Source: JAZNUH01 sp045592225 (GTDB lineage: Bacteria; Bacillota; Clostridia; UMGS1883; UMGS1540). Taken from it: 6,155 nt of DNA. Positions 1 through 4,901 of the stretch are shown piece by piece; position 1 is the stretch's first letter; each line of letters opens with the position of its first letter. Both the position numbers and the translations under genes were made by a program. Under the pieces are notes generated by a model that saw nothing but the letters and a program-made list of their open reading frames with translations, had not been told where the DNA came from and did not search any database. The stretch spans positions 1 to 6,155 of the forward strand of contig JAZNUH010000089.1 in assembly GCA_045592225.1 (NCBI GenBank), in the 5' to 3' direction.

Positions 1-46
1 ACTTTGACTCTGGCATTCGTTGGTTCGAGTCCAACCAGTCCAGCCA
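1..46 (+). tRNA. tRNA-Gln (anticodon UUG), 3' part only
   Basis: The window opens inside the anticodon arm. The loop CTTTGAC (2-8) has anticodon TTG at 4-6, which reads glutamine CAA codons. The rest of the tRNA is intact: the 3' strand of the anticodon stem (9-13), a five-base variable loop, a perfect five-pair T stem GTTGG/CCAAC (19-23 with 31-35) around a canonical TTCGAGT loop, the acceptor 3' strand CAGTCCA (36-42), discriminator G43 and an encoded CCA (44-46). The 5' acceptor strand and D arm lie before the window. It sits three bases ahead of tRNA-Lys, so both are probably processed from one transcript. Confidence 0.93.
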
Positions 47-49
47 TTT

Positions 50-125
50 GACCCATTAGCTCAGTTGGCAGAGCACTTGACTTTTAATCAAGGTGTCCGG
101 AGTTCGAATCTCCGATGGGTCACCA
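50..125 (+). tRNA. tRNA-Lys (anticodon UUU)
   Basis: This is a complete 76-nt tRNA. The acceptor stem GACCCAT (50-56) pairs with ATGGGTC (115-121). The D stem is GCTC/GAGC (59-62 with 71-74). The anticodon stem CTTGA/TCAAG (76-80 with 88-92) holds loop CTTTTAA with anticodon TTT at 83-85. The T stem CGGAG/CTCCG (98-102 with 110-114) holds loop TTCGAAT. The discriminator is A122 and CCA is encoded at 123-125. It decodes AAA and AAG lysine codons. No promoter lies in the three-base gap after tRNA-Gln, so transcription must come from further upstream. Confidence 0.97.
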
Positions 126-131
126 AAGCAG

Positions 132-164
132 AAACCCTGTAGTCATAAGGATTACAGGGTTTTT
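132..164 (+). terminator. Rho-independent terminator of the tRNA operon
   Basis: A perfect 10-bp stem, AAACCCTGTA (132-141) with TACAGGGTTT (153-162), encloses an 11-nt loop and runs into five T residues (160-164). It starts six bases after the CCA end of tRNA-Lys, as expected for the end of a tRNA transcript. The minus-strand gene ending at 215 converges on this hairpin. On that strand the stem is followed only by TTTC, so it would be a weak terminator for that gene. Confidence 0.88.
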
Positions 165-214
165 GTTATTCTACAGAAAAAAGGCACAAAAAATAAAATG
201 TCACGCAAAATGTC

Positions 215-451
215 TTATCTGTTACCCATCCTCTTTATAAGCACATCACCAAAAAGTCCGAAAATAACCCCTTCGGCAAAAACAGACATACCTAATGAAA
301 CAATATTTCGGGACAGAAAAATATTATACACACCGCCACGCAAAAAGCACATAATTGCGTAAATAAGTACCCCTACCCCTATAAGGGAGGAAAGAATAAT
401 AATGTACCGCGGAATTCCCTGTAAAGCATTTAACTGTTTTATTATTTTCAT
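215..451 (-). CDS. Small two-helix membrane protein, unrecognised
   Basis: This predicted 78-residue protein is not one I can assign to a family. Two strongly hydrophobic stretches, about residues 15-36 and 50-72, are separated by a short basic and polar turn (LRGG...LSRN). A basic N-terminus (MKIIKQ) and a basic tail (IKRMGNR) suggest a hairpin in the cytoplasmic membrane with both ends inside. The start chosen is the ATG at 451-449, because a GAGGTG Shine-Dalgarno sequence (458-463, minus strand) lies six bases before it. A GTG nine bases upstream is in frame but overlaps that site. The gene is alone on the minus strand, convergent with the tRNA operon and divergent from the gene at 834. 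The good ribosome-binding site and promoter candidate support a real gene, although its small size leaves some doubt. Confidence 0.68.
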   Translation of the reverse strand: MKIIKQLNALQGIPRYIIILSSLIGVGVLIYAIMCFLRGGVYNIFLSRNIVSLGMSVFAEGVIFGLFGDVLIKRMGNR

Positions 452-469
452 AGTAAACACCTCGGTTTT

Positions 470-498
470 ATTGTAACAGAAAAAACCGGCTGCAGCAA
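470..498 (-). promoter_or_regulatory. Candidate sigma-A promoter for the small membrane protein gene
   Basis: Read on the minus strand, TTGCTG (493-498) is followed after 17 bases by TACAAT (470-475), which has a TGT extended -10 immediately before it. Transcription would start close to the GAGGTG ribosome-binding site, giving a leader of roughly 10-15 nt. The -10 is good (5 of 6 bases), but the -35 matches only three of six bases. This is a pattern call. Confidence 0.38.
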
Positions 499-532
499 TG
501 ATGAATATATGGCAGAGGTGGGATTTTATTTG

Positions 533-561
533 TTGTAATTATAAGTTTGTTGTGTTATAAT
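533..561 (+). promoter_or_regulatory. Candidate sigma-A promoter with extended -10
   Basis: TTGTAA (533-538) and TATAAT (556-561) are 17 bases apart. TG at 553-554 provides an extended -10 (TGTTATAAT). The predicted start is near 567-569, inside the first hairpin of the element that begins at 561. A transcript would therefore carry most of the hairpin array and reach the gene at 834 with a leader of about 265 nt. Whether the promoter belongs to the element or predates it cannot be told from one copy. Confidence 0.5.
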
Positions 562-745
562 GATTTCATCGGAGATGAAATCAATGAATTGCCTTCGGCA
601 TGAATTGAAATCTACTATTTCATGAATTGAGCCTTGCGGCTCATGAATTGCACCTGTCGGTGCATTAAAGGCAATTCAATTCATGGAGCGGAGCGAGAAA
701 TCATGGCGGAACGCCAATTCATGACAACGGAGTTGTCAATTCATT
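561..745. repeat. Compound hairpin element with inverted ATGAATTG linkers
   Basis: Seven short perfect hairpins are strung together: 561-570 with 574-583 (10 bp, loop GGA), 590-593 with 597-600 (loop TTC), 606-611 with 617-622, 628-633 with 638-643 (loop TTGC), 649-654 with 659-664 (loop TGTC), 704-708 with 712-716 (loop GAA) and 722-728 with 732-738 (loop GGA). The linker ATGAATTG occurs at 584, 600, 622 and 643. Its reverse complement CAATTCAT occurs at 677, 715 and 737, with a near copy at 672. The halves can therefore pair over long distance: 583-591 with 737-745 (9 bp), 599-609 with 675-685 (11 bp) and 620-629 with 715-724 (10 bp). The ends carry a 6-bp inverted TAATGA/TCATTA (558-563, 741-746). 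No protein is encoded. The architecture suggests a non-autonomous, miniature mobile or structured RNA element. No clear target-site duplication was seen. Confidence 0.72.
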
Positions 746-795
746 AAAAACAAGGTGCATCTTTTCTGTCACCTAATTCTATAATTGGCATATAC

Positions 796-826
796 GGAGT
801 TTGTTTTGCAAAACTCCTTTAAGGAG
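796..826 (+). promoter_or_regulatory. Alternative hairpins around a ribosome-binding site
   Basis: GGAGTTT (796-802) pairs with AAACTCC (811-817) over an 8-nt loop. The same CTCC (814-817) can instead pair with GGAG (823-826), the core of the ribosome-binding site AAGGAG, which lies seven bases before the ATG at 834. The two structures cannot form together: the first would leave the site open and the second would mask it. The masking stem is only four pairs (six with a very tight loop), so any effect may be modest. The pairing is visible; a regulatory role is inference. Confidence 0.4.
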
Positions 827-833
827 ATGAACT

Positions 834-1340
834 ATGAAAAAAAGCATATTTATAATAATTACCATTACAGTTTTGATAGCAATGATTACCGGTATTATAC
901 TTTTTATAACCCGCGAGCCGGCATCCATACAGGATGAAAACGTGACCGAAACTCAAGCTGTAGATAATGATACAGTTTCAGAAAGTGATAAGCCGGATGC
1001 TACCCAAGTACCAAATAATACAGAAAACGAAAAAACTGATATAATTGAGATATCTGTAGATGATGTCAGCGGAATAACCCCTCAGCAGGCTGAAGAATTG
1101 TGCTATTCCGTTATGGGAACAAGTGACGCCGAAACAGGTTTTCCCTTTTCGTTTGGCGTATCGGGGGCAATTGAAAAAGAAGATAAACAGTACTATACCA
1201 TACGAGCTTCCTGGCTGGTGAATAACAGTCACATGTCATATATAGGCGATTTCTTTGTTGCTGCTGACGGAGGAGAAATATACAGCGGCACAGTATTTCA
1301 GGGAGAATACGATATGGGAAACATAATATGGAGCAAATAA
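834..1340 (+). CDS. Membrane-anchored extracellular protein, unrecognised domain
   Basis: The 168-residue protein has a short basic start (MKKS) and one hydrophobic segment (residues 5-26) that acts as an uncleaved anchor or signal sequence; no lipobox cysteine is present. Residues 27-70 form an acidic, Thr/Asn/Gln-rich linker of low complexity. A compact domain of about 95 residues (72-168) follows. It begins with a helix-like ITPQQAEELCYSVMG and continues through GFPFSFGVSG, YYTIRASWLVNNSHMSYIGDFFV and DGGEIYSG. The alternating strand pattern ending in a 'D-G-x-I-Y' turn recalls PepSY-like small domains, but I cannot assign it. The start is set by AAGGAG seven bases upstream. It lies 45 bases before the YitT-family gene with no terminator between them, so the two may be cotranscribed. 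The role is unknown; the domain is expected outside the cell. Confidence 0.85.
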   Translation: MKKSIFIIITITVLIAMITGIILFITREPASIQDENVTETQAVDNDTVSESDKPDATQVPNNTENEKTDIIEISVDDVSGITPQQAEELCYSVMGTSDAETGFPFSFGVSGAIEKEDKQYYTIRASWLVNNSHMSYIGDFFVAADGGEIYSGTVFQGEYDMGNIIWSK

Positions 1341-1385
1341 TTTTAATCCGGCATATACTCAATATTTTATAGAAAGACGCGAAAT

Positions 1386-2270
1386 ATGAAGAATTTTATT
1401 AAACAACTGAATTTAAAAGATTTGATTATGCTTACTCTGGCAGGCATTATCAATGCCGTGGGCGTAACATTGTTTTTGTACCCGGTAAAGCTTTATGACA
1501 GCGGAATTTCGGGTACATCAATGCTTTTCGCACAGATAACACCGCCTGAGTTTACACTGTCACTTTTTCTGCTGATTTTCAATATACCGCTTTTTACATA
1601 CGGATTGAAAAAGCAGGGGAAGATATTTACCTTCAATGCAATATATACTGTTGCAATTTATTCGCTTGCAGCATGGCTGATTACCGATGTCCTTCCGGTT
1701 GATGTAAGCCTGGCATCACCTCTTGCCGGCACTGATTTGCTTTTGTGTGCGCTGTTCGGCGGTATGATTTCGGGTGTTGGCAGCGGTATGGCAATCCGAA
1801 ACGGCGGGGCTATGGACGGCATAGAGGTTATGGCGGTTATTTTTGCCAAACGTCTTGGAATAAGTGTGGGCAGTTTTGTAATGACATATAATGTAGTTTT
1901 GTATGTTGTGTGCGGCATGGTTCTTAATAGTTGGATTTTACCGCTTTACTCAATAGTTACCTATATGGCGGCTCTTAAAACCATTGACTTTATTGTAGAA
2001 GGTCTTGACCGTGAAAAATGTGCTATGATTGTGACAGAAAAAGCCGATGAAATTTGTTCTGCCCTTACTAGCGTCTTTGAGGTTGGCGCAACAAAGGTTA
2101 AAGGAGAAGGCGGATACTCGGGCAGAGACAAAATGATTGTTTACTTTGTTGTTAACAGATTTCAGGTTCCGCGCATGAAAACTATTGTCCATCAGGTTGA
2201 CCCCAAGGCATATATAATTATCAGCGAGGTTGCTGATGTTTTCAGTCAGAATGAACAGATGTACACATAA
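1386..2270 (+). CDS. YitT family membrane protein with C-terminal DUF2179 domain
   Basis: At 294 residues this matches the usual length and layout of the YitT (YitT/YqfU/YpjC) family found widely in Firmicutes. Hydrophobic segments lie near residues 13-33, 57-73, 83-103, 116-136, 146-180 (long, partly amphipathic) and 182-203. The family-typical glycine-rich stretch is present, including RNGGAMDGIE (138-147). The cytoplasmic tail (about 208-285) is a DUF2179 domain, recognisable from VGATKVKGEGGYSGRDK, IVYFVVNRFQVPRMKTIVHQVDP and AYIIISEVADVF. The transport or signalling function of this family is not established, so none is given. The ribosome-binding site is weak (AGAAAG). The gene follows the preceding one by 45 bases and precedes the acyltransferase gene by 42 bases, in an apparent operon of envelope genes. 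Confidence 0.94.
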   Translation: MKNFIKQLNLKDLIMLTLAGIINAVGVTLFLYPVKLYDSGISGTSMLFAQITPPEFTLSLFLLIFNIPLFTYGLKKQGKIFTFNAIYTVAIYSLAAWLITDVLPVDVSLASPLAGTDLLLCALFGGMISGVGSGMAIRNGGAMDGIEVMAVIFAKRLGISVGSFVMTYNVVLYVVCGMVLNSWILPLYSIVTYMAALKTIDFIVEGLDREKCAMIVTEKADEICSALTSVFEVGATKVKGEGGYSGRDKMIVYFVVNRFQVPRMKTIVHQVDPKAYIIISEVADVFSQNEQMYT

Positions 2271-2312
2271 TTGGTACGGAAAGTATTAAGATAAAGGATA
2301 GAGGAAGGTTGT

Positions 2313-3356
2313 ATGCAAAAGGTTGTCGCAACTACCGAGGTGAAAACTGATAAGCCTTTCAGCAACGGAGCAGTCCCTGTTTACCGGAGCAGTAAATTTG
2401 ATAATATAAAAGGTATTCTCGTATTCCTTGTGGTGCTCTGCCATATGTTCGAGCTTTTTGGCGGTGGCGTGAGATACAGTATATACAACGCAGTGTATGT
2501 ATTTCATATGCCGGTGTTTGTATTTGTTTCAGGATATTTTGCAAGGTTTGATATAAAGAGGATAGCCTTCAGGCAGATATATCCTTACATAGTTTTTCAA
2601 ATTTTGTACTGTATTGCATTTGCAAACAAAATACAGTTTCATACACCTTACTGGATTTTGTGGTATATGTTCTGTCTTGTAATATGGTGTGCAAGTCTTT
2701 GCATTGTAAAAAAGAAGTTGCCCATATGGATTGCAGTGGCATTTGCTGTGGCTTTGTGCATCGGATATGCAGGTGGAATAGAAAGCAGATTTTCCTTGTC
2801 AAGAATGATTTGCTTTTATCCTTTTTTTCTGCTCGGTGTGTATTTAAGATCAAAAGGGGTAGGTATAAAAAAACTGAAAGGAGAAAAACATCTGGGTTCG
2901 GCAATGCTTGTATGTGCCGTTATTTTAACATACTTAATTTCACCCCATATAAAGACCAATTGGCTTTATCATTCAATGCCCTATGCTGAAACAGGCTGCA
3001 CCGCTTTAATGCGCGGAGCAATATTCTGCGCGGCGCTGTTGTGGTGCGGAGGATTACTGCTTCTTATAAGTGAGAAAAACTTTCTGTTTGTATCTGACTG
3101 GGGCAGATACAGTATATGCATTTATCTTATTCACGGCTTTGTGCAGAGAATATTTTTGAATGTGTATAATCCGTTTACATATGCACAATGGGTCAACATT
3201 GTAATAGCAGTTTTGGTTACTGTTGCAATTTGTTTTTGCTGTGGAAACAAGCATATTCTTTATCTGATACGTCCGTTTGCGGATTTGTCTTTTTTCGGAG
3301 ACGCTATAAAGAAAATAAAAGTAAAGGGAATCGGAAAGGAGAATGTAAATGACTAA
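2313..3356 (+). CDS. Acyltransferase 3 family membrane O-acyltransferase
   Basis: The 347-residue polytopic protein has about ten hydrophobic segments and the hallmarks of acyltransferase family 3 (OafA/NolL-like; 'fucose 4-O-acetylase' type). FDNIKGILVFLVVLCHMFE (29-47) carries the conserved histidine H44 of the first helix. FHMPVFVFVSGYF (64-76) is the family's second signature. WILWYMFCLVIW lies at 114-125, and a GRYSICIYLIHG segment at 264-275 matches the common late 'G-x-x-S-x-x-I-Y-L-x-H' motif. Family members move acetyl or other acyl groups from cytoplasmic donors to sugars or other acceptors at the membrane; the acceptor here is unknown. The start is supported by GAGGAAGG just upstream. 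The last eight bases overlap the start of the next gene, indicating coupled translation with the secreted stalk-domain protein. Confidence 0.93.
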   Translation: MQKVVATTEVKTDKPFSNGAVPVYRSSKFDNIKGILVFLVVLCHMFELFGGGVRYSIYNAVYVFHMPVFVFVSGYFARFDIKRIAFRQIYPYIVFQILYCIAFANKIQFHTPYWILWYMFCLVIWCASLCIVKKKLPIWIAVAFAVALCIGYAGGIESRFSLSRMICFYPFFLLGVYLRSKGVGIKKLKGEKHLGSAMLVCAVILTYLISPHIKTNWLYHSMPYAETGCTALMRGAIFCAALLWCGGLLLLISEKNFLFVSDWGRYSICIYLIHGFVQRIFLNVYNPFTYAQWVNIVIAVLVTVAICFCCGNKHILYLIRPFADLSFFGDAIKKIKVKGIGKENVND

Positions 3357-4431
3357 AAAAATTTTGATGGTTATTTTATGTGTTCTGGTACTTATTACAG
3401 GCACAACCGTAACGGCAGAAACACCTGCAATTAAGGTTTTTGTTGATGCTTCGGAGGTGGAATTTGACGTTCCCCCTGTAATTGAAGAGGGGAGAACGCT
3501 GGTGCCTATGCGCTTTATATTTGAAGCATTGGGAGCGGAGATAACCTGGGAACAGGAAACTCTGACGGCAACTGCAGTACGCGGAGAAATAACGATATCA
3601 ATATCTGTGGGCAGCAATGAAATGAAGAAAAACGGAGAAACAGTTGCACTTGACGTTCCTGCAAAGCTTGTGGACGGAAGAACACTTGTGCCTGTAAGGG
3701 CGGTGTCTGAAGGCTTGGGAGCTTGCGTTACCTGGTATGGAGAGACATACGAAATTGATATCAGAAGCGCGGGAACAGTTTATCCTGTAACTCAGCTCAG
3801 TCAACTGGATGAGGAAAATGTTGAAAATACAAAAATGCTGATAAGATATACTGCCGAAACAGGAATGTTCCCTTTTATTCTTCTTGAACATCCTGAAGAA
3901 ACAATTACACGGGTTATGGAAAATGATAAGGATTTGCTGGACGAAGTTCATAAAGCTTGGGATTTGACAGTAATAGAATTCATCAGGTCAATTCAGTATT
4001 ACTCAACAAGCAAATATGAATTCCCGGAAAATATGACGAACGAACAGATAACAGCAGCATACGAGGATATGATACCAAAGTATAACCTTACTGCGGACGA
4101 GTACTTTGAATCAGGCTACTGTAAAACACCGGGAGGAAAGGATGTTTTACTTATTACATTCCGTGATACTGACCACGGAGGTTTTCTCCTTGGATGCACC
4201 AAATACTGTGCTTTTGTTGTGGCAGAGAATATACAACCGCGATATTTCATTGCGGAGACAAATATTTTTTATGAATCACAGTTTATGCATGATGGGACGT
4301 ATGCTTTTTCTGAAATAACCTTGGATGACCACGGATATTTCGATATCAGGGTTGCAGGAAAAGATGAGTTTCTTAAGAGCATTGATGATGTCATTGATTC
4401 GGGAAGAGAAATGATAATCATCGGCGAGTAA
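3349..4431 (+). CDS. Secreted stalk-domain (copper amine oxidase N-like) protein
   Basis: The 360-residue protein starts with a signal peptide: basic MTKK, hydrophobic core to about residue 18, likely cleavage after VTA at 23. Residues 28-138 form a copper amine oxidase N-terminal-like stalk domain (Cu_amine_oxidN1). Its two diagnostic repeats are EEGRTLVPMRFIFEALGA..TW (46-67) and VDGRTLVPVRAVSEGLGACVTW (108-129). Despite the name, this domain does not imply oxidase activity. In Clostridia and Paenibacillaceae it is common in exported, cell-surface proteins joined to varied C-terminal domains. Residues 145-360 are not recognised. They have a helical first part (160-255), then a strand-rich part with three cysteines (258, 283, 287) and a LITFRDTDHGGFLLG stretch. 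AAAGGAG precedes the ATG, which lies inside the end of the acyltransferase gene. A hairpin just downstream probably ends the transcript. Confidence 0.92.
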   Translation: MTKKILMVILCVLVLITGTTVTAETPAIKVFVDASEVEFDVPPVIEEGRTLVPMRFIFEALGAEITWEQETLTATAVRGEITISISVGSNEMKKNGETVALDVPAKLVDGRTLVPVRAVSEGLGACVTWYGETYEIDIRSAGTVYPVTQLSQLDEENVENTKMLIRYTAETGMFPFILLEHPEETITRVMENDKDLLDEVHKAWDLTVIEFIRSIQYYSTSKYEFPENMTNEQITAAYEDMIPKYNLTADEYFESGYCKTPGGKDVLLITFRDTDHGGFLLGCTKYCAFVVAENIQPRYFIAETNIFYESQFMHDGTYAFSEITLDDHGYFDIRVAGKDEFLKSIDDVIDSGREMIIIGE

Positions 4432-4438
4432 CTGTTTA

Positions 4439-4474
4439 TAACCCGTAGTTTTTTAAAATTACGGGTTAACTTTT
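4439..4474 (+). terminator. Probable intrinsic terminator after the envelope gene cluster
   Basis: TAACCCGTA (4439-4447) pairs perfectly with TACGGGTTA (4460-4468), a 9-bp stem with a 12-nt AT-rich loop, starting eight bases after the stop codon at 4431. The T run behind it is short (TTTT at 4471-4474, after AC), so termination could be incomplete. It separates the envelope genes from the thioredoxin unit. Its near symmetry gives little help to minus-strand transcription, and no minus-strand gene is nearby. Confidence 0.62.
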
Positions 4475-4512
4475 AAACTAAAAGCAATTTACCACAATAT
4501 GTTGTATTTTTT

Positions 4513-4569
4513 TGTTATAATTGGCACATAATATATTGACAAATTGGCTATTTTATATTACCATATAAT
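4513..4569 (+). promoter_or_regulatory. Promoter region of the thioredoxin-prmA-rsmE unit
   Basis: Several overlapping sigma-A candidates lie in this AT-rich gap. An extended -10 TGTTATAAT is at 4513-4521. A consensus -35 TTGACA is at 4536-4541, followed after 17 bases by TACCAT (4559-4564, 4 of 6). A TATAAT at 4564-4569 is 22 bases from that TTGACA, which is too far for a standard pair. The ribosome-binding site AAAGGAG (4573-4579) lies 11 bases before the thioredoxin ATG. A promoter is expected here because a terminator precedes the region, but I cannot choose between the candidates. Confidence 0.45.
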
Positions 4570-4590
4570 ATTAAAGGAGAGTGACCCGAA

Positions 4591-4899
4591 ATGGCAGAAA
4601 TTTTAAAAACAGCAGATTTTGAAGAAAAGGTAGTAAACAGCAAGGTTCCGGTGCTTGTTGACTTTTATGCTGATTGGTGCGGACCTTGTAAAATGATGTC
4701 ACCCATTATTGATGAGCTTAGTGCAGAAGTGGGCGACAGCGCAAAAATATACAAAGTGAATGTTGACGCAGAGCCCATGCTTGCAGCAAAATTTGACATT
4801 CTCAGCATTCCCACAATAATTGTGTTTAAAGAGGGCAAAGAAGCAAGCCGTACTCTTGGAGTGCAAAGCAAAAACGATTTGATTGACAGGATAAGATAA
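4591..4899 (+). CDS. trxA: Thioredoxin
   Basis: This 102-residue protein has the standard length and fold signatures of a bacterial thioredoxin, a cytoplasmic dithiol-disulfide oxidoreductase normally reduced by thioredoxin reductase. The buried aspartate is D24 (VLVDFYADWCGPCK, 21-34). The active site is W29-C30-G31-P32-C33 and the cis-proline is P74 (SIPT, 72-75). The VNVDAEP segment at 56-62 and the IIVFKEGK strand-turn after it are also typical. There is no signal peptide. AAAGGAG lies 11 bases upstream. The prmA start codon follows the stop after two bases, so the genes are cotranscribed. Thioredoxin reductase is not in the window. The symbol trxA is by family; genomes of this kind often carry several thioredoxins, so this may be a secondary copy. 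Confidence 0.95.
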   Translation: MAEILKTADFEEKVVNSKVPVLVDFYADWCGPCKMMSPIIDELSAEVGDSAKIYKVNVDAEPMLAAKFDILSIPTIIVFKEGKEASRTLGVQSKNDLIDRIR

Positions 4900-4901
4900 T
4901 T

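Larger units (their letters stand above)
452..833. other. Divergent intergenic region of about 380 bp
   Basis: I see no credible coding sequence in this stretch. From left to right it holds the minus-strand ribosome-binding site and promoter candidate (458-498), a strong plus-strand promoter candidate (533-561), the compound hairpin element (561-745), a TATAAT at 780-785 that could be a second -10 for the downstream gene but lacks a good -35, and alternative hairpins around the ribosome-binding site AAGGAG at 821-826. The hairpin element lies between the promoter and the gene at 834, so it would be transcribed as part of that gene's leader if the 533-561 promoter is the one used. Confidence 0.7.

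Noticed and set aside
1..125. Phage or integrative-element attachment site at the tRNA genes
   Set aside because: No second copy of a tRNA 3' end and no integrase gene were seen in the window.
93..362. Plus-strand open frame of 89 codons overlapping tRNA-Lys, the terminator and the minus-strand gene
   Set aside because: It begins inside the tRNA, runs through the terminator hairpin, has no ribosome-binding site, and its Lys/Pro/Thr-rich product looks like the antisense of the hydrophobic minus-strand protein.
561..745. CRISPR array interpretation of the ATGAATTG repeats
   Set aside because: The repeats are only 8 bases, switch orientation, and are separated by self-complementary hairpins of 8-15 bases rather than unique spacers of uniform length. 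No cas gene is present.
561..745. Riboswitch or T-box leader for the gene at 834
   Set aside because: No conserved T-box or known riboswitch core was seen, there is no terminator-like stem with a T run before the gene, and the fully hairpin-linker design does not match a ligand-binding leader I know.
780..794. Shared TATAATTGGCA motif upstream of the gene at 834 and of thioredoxin (also 4516-4526)
   Set aside because: An 11-base match between two AT-rich regions in a 6-kb window is expected by chance, and neither copy forms part of a dyad.
3054..3617. Minus-strand open frame of 187 codons across the acyltransferase/stalk junction
   Set aside because: It covers the coding ends of two well-supported plus-strand genes, and the low-complexity Ser/Thr/Ile product is typical of antisense reading.
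4522..4539. Sigma-54 promoter suggested by TGGCAC followed by TTGA before thioredoxin
   Set aside because: The second element is about three bases too far from the first and lacks the essential GC (TTGA instead of TTGC), and no enhancer-binding activator is nearby.
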